16,117 nt of DNA, taken from assembly GCA_029821515.1 (NCBI GenBank), contig JALGTD010000005.1:1-16117 (forward strand), given 5' to 3'. Shown here piece by piece: positions 1 through 4,745 of this stretch. The notes under the pieces were generated by a model. The model did no database searches, had not been told where the DNA came from, and was given only the letters and a program-made list of their open reading frames with translations. The DNA comes from Candidatus Zipacnadia bacterium (lineage in GTDB: Bacteria > Armatimonadota > Zipacnadia > Zipacnadales > Zipacnadaceae). Position 1 is the first letter of the stretch. Each line of letters begins with the position of its first letter. The position numbers and the translations under genes are program-made.

Positions 1-266
1 ATTACAAGCGGCACCCATGGCGTCTCCTGTAACGCCGATACCTGCCGCTCCCACTCTGTGGCAAAGGCCCGCATCAGTTCACTGGCTACGTTGACCTTAG
101 CGATGCCCAAGCTGATTGCCCGCTGAATGTCATCGTCGGGCGTACCGGAGCCGCCGTATAGGACCAGAGGCACAAGGCCTGGACTAATCCCTTTTTCCCG
201 GACGAGATTGAATGCTGACAACACACGAGGCGAGTACAAAACAGCAGTTGTTAGCAGTGCAACATC
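1..266 (-). pseudogene. Class II ketose-bisphosphate aldolase, C-terminal part, N-terminus missing
   Basis: The open minus frame carries the phosphate- and metal-site region of class II fructose/tagatose-bisphosphate aldolases: VPLVLYGGSGTPDDDIQ, then AISLGIAKVNVASELMRAF. The GGSG loop and the KVN(V/I)xT/SEL strand are hallmarks of the family, which cleaves or forms ketose-1,6-bisphosphates in the cytoplasm. Members are normally about 280-300 residues, and this region lies in their C-terminal third. Here the frame is closed upstream by TAA at 267-269, so only about 88 residues are visible and the catalytic Asp and first zinc ligands of the N-terminal half are absent. The frame continues past the left edge, so its stop is not seen. 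The upstream DNA is occupied by the PEP-CTERM gene. I read this as a truncated remnant. A short re-initiated product from an internal TTG or GTG is possible but would not be an active aldolase. Confidence 0.7.
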
Positions 267-1669
267 TTATCCTCGCAGATGATTGTCTTTCCCAGGGGGT
301 ACGCTGCACAGCCAATCCCCGTTGCCAGTCGGCGCCAGATGCCGACTCCGACCAGACCCAGGGCAAATAGAACCAATGTGGTTGGTTCGGGTATAGGATT
401 ATCCCCGATCTTGATAACTCCCACCGAGCAATTACCCGCGTACTCGGTGTCGTCAAAGAATTGCAGGAGGTACAGGTTACCCCAGGCATCCATCACACCG
501 CGGGTCGGGGTGTCGTAGCTCGCGCAACCAGAAAACTGGTATTCGAAGGTGTCCAACAGTTCCAGGTCTGCCGAGTAGAGATTGAATTCTGAGATGCAAT
601 CAGGCGGATATATCCCGTGCAAGACCAGGTTCCCCTGGGCATCAGTGACTGAGCCATAGGGGTAGGCTACATCTTGCGGCATGCACCGTTCTGCCAGTAG
701 GTTACCATTCTTATCGAATTTGCGCACCGCTGCCCAATTTCGGTCAGGCAGGCAAACATTGCCGCTCTGATATATGTAGTCCTGATCATCAATGGCTATG
801 CCTCTAGGAGCGTCAAAATAATCGCCCCAATTCTTGCAACGAGTCCACTCGCGCTGGCCCTCAGCGTTGTACTTGACCAGCCCATAGTTCAAGTCACCAG
901 CTGACGCTATCATATCCGCTGTTGCCGTTACATACACGCTGCCTTCACTGTCGACGACCATATCCCAGACATCGTCCCAGCCTTCGGCGTCTGGGTAGTA
1001 GTCGGTCAGATAGTCATAAGCAGTCCATAGCAGATTGCCATCCTGGTTGAGTTTATAAATGCCCAGCGGCTCTCCATTGTATACTACTGCATCTGCGCCC
1101 AAGCCAGAAACTATGTAGATGTTACCGCTGGAATCCAGCACCGGACCGGCGGCGCCGTCCCAAATGTTGGCCCAGTCGTTACCACGCGCAATATCGGTCT
1201 GCCATATTACACTACCGTCAGTGCTAGAGACTTTCATAACTCGAGCATAGGTTTGTCCAGCTTCTACCACGGTCGCGTGCGCGATAAGGTTACCGTCAGG
1301 CGCTACCGCGATGCGGTGGACTCCAGTGTACTGGTCGGTGGCTGGAATATAATCGCGGCTGTACCAGGTCTCATTGAGTTGAGAGTCAAACTTCGCGATG
1401 AAGCCAGAATATGAGGTGCCGCTGCTCTCTTGGGTTGCCCCCGAGATATACAAGGAAGCGCGGTCGTCAACAGCAATGCCATAGCCATAGGCGCTGCCCA
1501 CCGCCCCATCATAGTGAGTATCTTCCCACTTCATAGCCCATGCCATAGAGAAGTCTACGTCGGCACTCACGCCCGTTGTTAGCAGTAGCAGTAGGCTCGC
1601 CATTGCCACCCACTGCTGGACGGACCGACACATTGCTGGATAAGCCACGCACTGCTGGTGGTACTCCAC
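251..1669 (-). CDS. Exported PEP-CTERM protein with beta-propeller-like repeats
   Basis: This is a 472-residue secreted protein. The GTG start at 1669 is preceded by a perfect AGGAGG (1678-1683) eight bases away. Residues about 20-36 form a signal peptide ending VSA|DV. The body holds repeated strands of the type 'D.(S/Q)G(N/S)(L/I)Y(I/V)', with DSSGNIYIV, DSEGSVYVTA, DDQDYIYQSG, DAQGNLVLHG and DAWGNLYLL, spaced like the SBBP/NHL-like blades of a beta-propeller. Near the end comes a PEP-CTERM sorting signal: PEP at about 427-429, a hydrophobic helix, then Arg-Arg at about 446-447. In this family the signal is recognised by exosortase, which processes the protein for the cell surface or the extracellular matrix. 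No exosortase is in the window. Unusually, about 25 residues follow the Arg pair, whereas most PEP-CTERM proteins end within a few residues. The last codons overlap the aldolase remnant. Ligand and function are unknown. Confidence 0.85.
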   Translation of the reverse strand: MEYHQQCVAYPAMCRSVQQWVAMASLLLLLTTGVSADVDFSMAWAMKWEDTHYDGAVGSAYGYGIAVDDRASLYISGATQESSGTSYSGFIAKFDSQLNETWYSRDYIPATDQYTGVHRIAVAPDGNLIAHATVVEAGQTYARVMKVSSTDGSVIWQTDIARGNDWANIWDGAAGPVLDSSGNIYIVSGLGADAVVYNGEPLGIYKLNQDGNLLWTAYDYLTDYYPDAEGWDDVWDMVVDSEGSVYVTATADMIASAGDLNYGLVKYNAEGQREWTRCKNWGDYFDAPRGIAIDDQDYIYQSGNVCLPDRNWAAVRKFDKNGNLLAERCMPQDVAYPYGSVTDAQGNLVLHGIYPPDCISEFNLYSADLELLDTFEYQFSGCASYDTPTRGVMDAWGNLYLLQFFDDTEYAGNCSVGVIKIGDNPIPEPTTLVLFALGLVGVGIWRRLATGIGCAAYPLGKTIICEDKMLHC

Positions 1670-1917
1670 GATTCAATCCTCCTGGTGATTCGCTTGCGCC
1701 ACCGCACGAGGGTGCCTTGTCTTGGGTCCCAAATCTGCTATTATTTATCCGTAAAGATAAGAGATTCCTCCCTGAGGCATGCTTGTCTTATTGTACTACC
1801 TGAGGGTAAAGAGGTGCAGGAAATTGCCCCAGTGGAGGCGAAGAGTAATACAGCAGTTTTTCAGGAATGCAGGATTGCAAGGACTGTGCTGTTTAATTCG
1901 GAAAGGATGGCGACATC
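1670..1917. other. Intergenic region between PEP-CTERM gene and NIF3-like stub
   Basis: This divergent spacer of about 250 bases must hold the 5' leader of the minus-strand PEP-CTERM gene and the upstream region of the plus-strand stub. Apart from the AGGAGG ribosome site at 1678-1683 (minus) and AAGGA at about 1902-1906 (plus), I see no convincing -35/-10 pair. The heptamer CCTGAGG occurs twice as a direct repeat (1771-1777 and 1799-1805), which may be chance. Open frames here show no recognisable protein. Confidence 0.4.
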
Positions 1918-2043
1918 ATGACTGCTGCTGAGGTGGCGGCCTACATCGAAAAGCTCCCAGTGAAGCCAGCCAATGACGAGGGCTTCAAGTTTGGGCCACC
2001 TCAGGCATCTTCTATCTTAGCGCCCGGGAAGGCTTCCTCATAG
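1918..2043 (+). pseudogene. N-terminal stub of a NIF3/DUF34-like gene
   Basis: ATG at 1918, with AAGGA about 11 bases upstream, opens a 41-codon frame ending TAG at 2041-2043. Its first 30 residues match the first 30 of the complete NIF3-like protein at 3836-4606 at 22 positions, sharing MTAA-V, YIE, DEGFKFG and a following P-x-A. The similarity stops abruptly at about position 2007. The remaining dozen codons read into the antisense of the 3' end of the minus-strand gene at 2001-2303. None of the metal-binding residues of the family are in the stub, so it cannot be a working NIF3-like protein. I infer a duplicated gene whose body was replaced or separated by the island to its right. At 73 percent identity over this segment, the two copies are not a recent duplication. 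Confidence 0.75.
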
Positions 2044-2303
2044 TCCATCATTTTGGTGGACAGTTCCGTGAAGACTCGGAAAGCTTCGTCTCGCGCTAAG
2101 GGCGTCAGACAATCTTGTTCCCGGGCCCAGGTTGTCTGGTGCTGCATAAAGTAATTGCCCTTGTTGGTTCGGAGCAAGAACGTATTGCGCCCCACCTGCT
2201 CGGTAGTTGTACCGTCCGAGCACACATCACTGGCCAAAAGATCGGCTCCCTCGGTACGGTAGCGCTTGCCGTCTACTATGACGGACATCATTCTGGGTTC
2301 CAT
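2001..2303 (-). CDS. Small hypothetical protein, accessory type
   Basis: This is a 100-residue acidic protein. ATG at 2303 is preceded by AGGAGG about eight bases upstream (in CACAGGAGGAAACGACAGC), a strong ribosome site. No signal peptide or membrane segment is visible. The pattern is an N-terminal VDGKRYRTE..LLASD, a central NTFLLRTNKGNYFMQH, then TPLARDEAF and an FPGAKIEDA-like end. It resembles a loosely known group of small bacterial proteins with 'LYRT..GNYF' and 'PLS.eEA' motifs, often found near mobile DNA. That recollection is not backed by a search and gives no function. It is probably co-transcribed with the larger minus-strand gene upstream, across a 195-base gap. Its stop codon lies exactly where the NIF3-like stub loses similarity, so it appears to form the left end of an inserted segment. 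Confidence 0.65.
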   Translation of the reverse strand: MEPRMMSVIVDGKRYRTEGADLLASDVCSDGTTTEQVGRNTFLLRTNKGNYFMQHQTTWAREQDCLTPLARDEAFRVFTELSTKMMDYEEAFPGAKIEDA

Positions 2304-2498
2304 GCTGTCGTTTCCTCCTGTGCTTATTCAGCATTCAACTGTAGCTCCAACTGCTGGTACGTTTGCTACGGCACTACCATGGCTGGAGCCCAGGTTAGCC
2401 CGTATATGGTGTGGCAAAACTGCAATAGTTCAATGCACTGGACATTCACAATCAGAAGCCAGTGACCTTGGCTCACCACAGCTTGCTGCACTGTTTGC

Positions 2499-2828
2499 TC
2501 AGCTTTCTGCCGGATTTTGTCTGGGACTGCCCGCGAGCAGGATTTCGTCGCAGACGCCCGCGTTAGTCAAGTGGCCGATCACCAAACCAGTTGAAATCAA
2601 CAGTTGCGCTTGGTTACGCGGCTCAACTTTCAGCGATACCCAGGCATCGCCGCGTCCCAGTATCTCAGTAATGGTGACTACGACCTCATCAGGCGGCTCG
2701 AAGTCCCTAAGAGCCTTCTTCAGATGTGCGACGTCCGGCCTACCTCCGTCGCTGCCATTGGTACACACGTCTACCTGCAGGCCGCTTTTCGACCAGGTCA
2801 GGTACCCCTGTGAGCCTGAGTTTGCCAT
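2499..2828 (-). CDS. Possible separate small protein starting inside the larger frame
   Basis: ATG at 2828-2826 has AGGAGG at 2842-2837 with an eight-base spacer, the strongest translation signal in this minus-strand cluster together with that of the 100-residue gene. It would yield a 109-residue protein in the same frame as the longer reading, beginning MANSGSQGYLTW. The family is not recognised. It is either the true start of a second gene, with the upstream part then being its own gene lacking a separate stop, or an internal re-initiation site that makes a short isoform. The sequence alone does not decide. Confidence 0.4.
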   Translation of the reverse strand: MANSGSQGYLTWSKSGLQVDVCTNGSDGGRPDVAHLKKALRDFEPPDEVVVTITEILGRGDAWVSLKVEPRNQAQLLISTGLVIGHLTNAGVCDEILLAGSPRQNPAES

Positions 2829-3239
2829 CTTCACATCCTCCTGTGTGCCAGCCGTGACGTCGTATTCCGGGGCCGACAGATCTGCTGCAGCCTTTACGTT
2901 TGCGTTTTTGTGTATATCATCCAGCTCCTCGCTGGAGCTATGAATTACTGCGTCGGCCTCTTCTCGCTCGCTGGCGTTGGGAATGAATGCTTCAAACTCT
3001 TCGTTCTTCTCGCAAATCCAATACCCGGGCGCCACGCTGTGTGCGTGAGGATATTCGGTCATGTGCGCGGTTGCCATTATCGGATTGTTCTGAGCAGTGA
3101 AGCATCCGGGCAGCTCGTACCATTTGCTATCGTTCTTTAACCTAAGACGCGCTTGCCGAATGCACGCATACATCCGTGCAATGCTGTAATGTGTCCCCTT
3201 GTGATCGGGGAGTACTGCACACACCACACATTCTTTCAT
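2499..3239 (-). CDS. Hypothetical protein, possibly two genes fused in one frame
   Basis: I do not recognise this protein. The frame is open from TTG at 3257, but ATG at 3239, with AGGGGT about nine bases upstream, is the better start and gives 246 residues. The N-terminal part is rich in Cys and His (CVVC near the start, a later PGCF, HMTEYPHAH and GYWIC), which could suggest metal binding, but no known zinc-finger spacing is clear. A low-complexity acidic linker follows (SSSEELDD and neighbours), then a C-terminal part beginning MANSGSQG with PPDEVVVTITEILGRGD-like strands. An ATG at 2828 inside the frame has a perfect AGGAGG eight bases upstream, so the last 110 residues may be made as a separate protein. 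No signal peptide or membrane helix is visible. A long plus-strand frame overlaps most of this region, but it lacks a ribosome site and reads less like protein. Confidence 0.5.
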   Translation of the reverse strand: MKECVVCAVLPDHKGTHYSIARMYACIRQARLRLKNDSKWYELPGCFTAQNNPIMATAHMTEYPHAHSVAPGYWICEKNEEFEAFIPNASEREEADAVIHSSSEELDDIHKNANVKAAADLSAPEYDVTAGTQEDVKMANSGSQGYLTWSKSGLQVDVCTNGSDGGRPDVAHLKKALRDFEPPDEVVVTITEILGRGDAWVSLKVEPRNQAQLLISTGLVIGHLTNAGVCDEILLAGSPRQNPAES

Positions 3240-3275
3240 TGCTGTTACCCCTGGCAATGCCGCCAGCCATGACTC

Positions 3276-3398
3276 CTACATCTGGAGCAAGTCACACTGT
3301 CTGATGGGGGGAACGACAGTGGCCCTCCAACAGGACTCCTCCTCAGTGAACTCAATATTGTTCCTGGCTGGTGCATCATGGTAGCCACCGCTATTCAC
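3276..3398 (-). CDS. Possible 40-residue leader-proximal ORF
   Basis: GTG at 3398-3396 is preceded by AAGGGA about six bases upstream. The frame runs 40 codons to TAG at 3278-3276. It reads MNSGGYHDAPARNN, then an acidic stretch (FTEEESC), and ends DLLQM. It lies between a TATAAT box (3454-3449, minus) and the larger hypothetical gene, so it would be the first gene of that transcript. There is no homology I can name and no membrane segment. The support is only a ribosome site and position, so it may be untranslated leader. Confidence 0.25.
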   Translation of the reverse strand: MNSGGYHDAPARNNIEFTEEESCWRATVVPPIRQCDLLQM

Positions 3399-3448
3399 GC
3401 TTTTCCCTTGTGCTCGATATGAGCTTTCGCTGATGCTATCTTTAGCTT

Positions 3449-3477
3449 ATTATACCCAAAAAAAGAGTTATTACCAC
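3449..3477 (-). promoter_or_regulatory. Candidate promoter for the minus-strand hypothetical cluster
   Basis: A perfect TATAAT lies at 3454-3449 on the minus strand. The best -35 at a 16-17 base spacer is weak (GTGGTA or TGGTAA at about 3477-3471, three of six consensus bases). A run of T bases lies in the spacer. It would start transcription about 200 bases upstream of the first large gene, leaving room for the small ORF at 3276-3398. Confidence 0.4.
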
Positions 3478-3561
3478 GTTTGAGCAGCTTTTCCCACATT
3501 TACCAGGCTTTTTGGGCCGGAGGAAATGTTCCATCATGGCATCCCCAGTTCGCAACAGACT

Positions 3562-3711
3562 GAGTCACTCAACGGACCAGCGCGAATCAAGGACGGTCAC
3601 CAGTGGCTATCCAATTTGGGCGTGAAGACTCTCTACATCGAGCCAGACAGTCAGTGCGATAATGGATGTCTCGTATTGTTCAGCCGCGTTCGGTTGTCCG
3701 AGGAAGGCCTG
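3562..3711 (+). mobile_element. IS3-family transposase remnant (OrfB integrase core), decayed
   Basis: The plus frame contains ESLNGPARIKDGHQWLSNLG followed by VKTLYIEPDSQCDNGCLVLF. This matches the core of IS3-type OrfB transposases (rve, DDE fold), where the usual text is 'SDNGPEF....V..WL...GVKTLYIEPGSPWENGY.ESFNGKLRDELL'. The second catalytic Asp (SDNGPE) is replaced by Leu in SLNGPA. The catalytic Glu of the 'ENGYIESF' region is also gone (NGCLVLF). Only about 50 residues remain, with no OrfA and no clear terminal inverted repeats nearby. It is a dead fragment, but it shows that an insertion sequence once sat between the NIF3-like stub and the full NIF3-like gene. Confidence 0.7.
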
Positions 3712-3835
3712 AGGTCAGATATGCCGCACTTGGCAGGTGACCGGACAAAGCACGTCGAACAATATCCGAGATAACTGGAGGCCGCCTGAGGCAATGAACA
3801 CTATGATAGGAAATTCGTGTGGTGATGATGAAATT

Positions 3836-4606
3836 ATGACAGCCGCCGACGTCGCACACTACATTGAGAACCTTGTGGTAGAGCCCGCCGAGGACGAGGG
3901 CTTCAAGTTTGGCACACCCCGGGCACCGGTAAGTGGCGTGTTAGTGTGCTGGATGTGTACTCTGGCGGCTATCAAGCGGGCGGTTGCTGAGGGCTGTAAT
4001 ATGATCGTCTGCCACGAAGAGATGCACTATCCGTATGCCACCTTTAAGCCAGGGTTGGAGAAGTACCTGACCTGGACAGTAAATCGGCAGCGAATCCAAG
4101 CCCTTTCGCACGCCGAAGTAACAGTCTACCGAGCCCACGGTATGCTTGATCACTACTGTATTCTGGACGATTTTGCTGCGGAGCTGGGCTTGAGCAGTCC
4201 TGATGTGAACGAAGAGTTTTACCGTATCTACGACATCGAGCTGCACACTGTGGGCCAGCTTGTCGAGCAGGTTAAGGCGGCTGTAGGTATGGACTGTGTG
4301 CGGGTAACCGGTGACCTGGCGCGGGAGGTCAGCCGCGTTGGGTTGCCCTGGGGAGGCCTGGGGCTTTCCGTGAACGTAGACTTCATTGAAGGGTTGCTGG
4401 CCTACCACCCCGACGTGCTGATTGCCGGAGAGACCGATGAATATGCAATGTTCTATTGCATAGATGCCGATGTGCCACTCATCGAAACCAGTCACGTGGC
4501 CAGCGAGAATTTCGGGCTGGCTCATTTTGCTCAAGACCTCGCGGCAGACTTGCCATCTCTAAAGGTAGTCTTCCACAGTTGTCCTGTGCCATGGCATAAA
4601 GGATAG
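3836..4606 (+). CDS. NIF3/DUF34-like dinuclear metal protein
   Basis: This is a 256-residue cytoplasmic protein of the NIF3 (DUF34) family, which forms toroidal hexamers with a two-metal site. Its biochemical role remains uncertain; links to GTP cyclohydrolase-like and nucleotide-related functions have been proposed. The N-terminal strand VSGVLVCWMCT and the following helix match the family's 'V.kVLVCLD'. Putative metal ligands are H60 and H64 (CHEEMH, replacing the usual HHP), H101 and D105 (HGMLD), and H220 and E224 (SHVASE). The family's C-terminal 'aGe' strand is present as LIAGETDEY. The frame is open from 3737, but the upstream part runs through the transposase remnant. ATG at 3836 matches the start of the stub copy at 1918, so I use it; ATG at 3794 is an alternative. 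Its ribosome site is weak. It lies 139 bases upstream of the HEAT operon. Confidence 0.75.
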   Translation: MTAADVAHYIENLVVEPAEDEGFKFGTPRAPVSGVLVCWMCTLAAIKRAVAEGCNMIVCHEEMHYPYATFKPGLEKYLTWTVNRQRIQALSHAEVTVYRAHGMLDHYCILDDFAAELGLSSPDVNEEFYRIYDIELHTVGQLVEQVKAAVGMDCVRVTGDLAREVSRVGLPWGGLGLSVNVDFIEGLLAYHPDVLIAGETDEYAMFYCIDADVPLIETSHVASENFGLAHFAQDLAADLPSLKVVFHSCPVPWHKG

Positions 4607-4615
4607 AAACAGGAA

Positions 4616-4643
4616 GGTATTGGGGTTACCGCAGAGGAATACC
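4616..4643 (+). terminator. Weak hairpin after the NIF3-like gene
   Basis: GGTATT (4616-4621) can pair with AATACC (4638-4643) across a 16-base loop, just past the NIF3-like stop. There is no T run after it, so it is at best a weak terminator or processing site. Confidence 0.2.
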
Positions 4644-4660
4644 CTATACGTTGGAGAATA

Positions 4661-4669
4661 TGGTACAAT
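4661..4669 (+). promoter_or_regulatory. Candidate extended -10 promoter of the HEAT operon
   Basis: TGG-TACAAT at 4661-4669 fits an extended -10 element (TGn plus five of six TATAAT bases). No good -35 is visible at 16-18 bases, as expected for extended -10 promoters. Initiation would fall near 4676, giving a leader of about 70 bases that contains a small inverted repeat (CTGGA/TCCAG, about 4676-4692). Confidence 0.4.
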
Positions 4670-4745
4670 AGTAAACTGGATATTTACTCCAGGCCGATAC
4701 ATTGCGGTATAGTTACCAAGTGTATTTGCTATTGAGGAGTTGACA

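Noticed and set aside
2366..2491. Open minus frame of 41 codons from GTG 2491 to TAG 2366, continuing an open -1 frame over the end of the larger hypothetical gene
   Set aside because: It reads somewhat like protein (VVSQGHWLLIVNVQC) and could reflect a frameshift at the end of the upstream gene, but there is no ribosome site and no known similarity.
2266..2943. Long plus-strand open frame opposite the minus-strand hypothetical genes
   Set aside because: No ribosome site at its start. It overlaps two minus-strand genes with strong AGGAGG signals, and its sequence is rich in Ser, Pro and Cys without a protein-like pattern.
3737..3835. Upstream extension of the NIF3-like frame as its true N-terminus
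   Set aside because: The extension lies partly in the transposase remnant region, and the stub copy aligns from the Met at 3836.
3941..4534. Minus-strand open frame opposite the NIF3-like gene
   Set aside because: It is a shadow of a recognised family on the plus strand, with no ribosome site.
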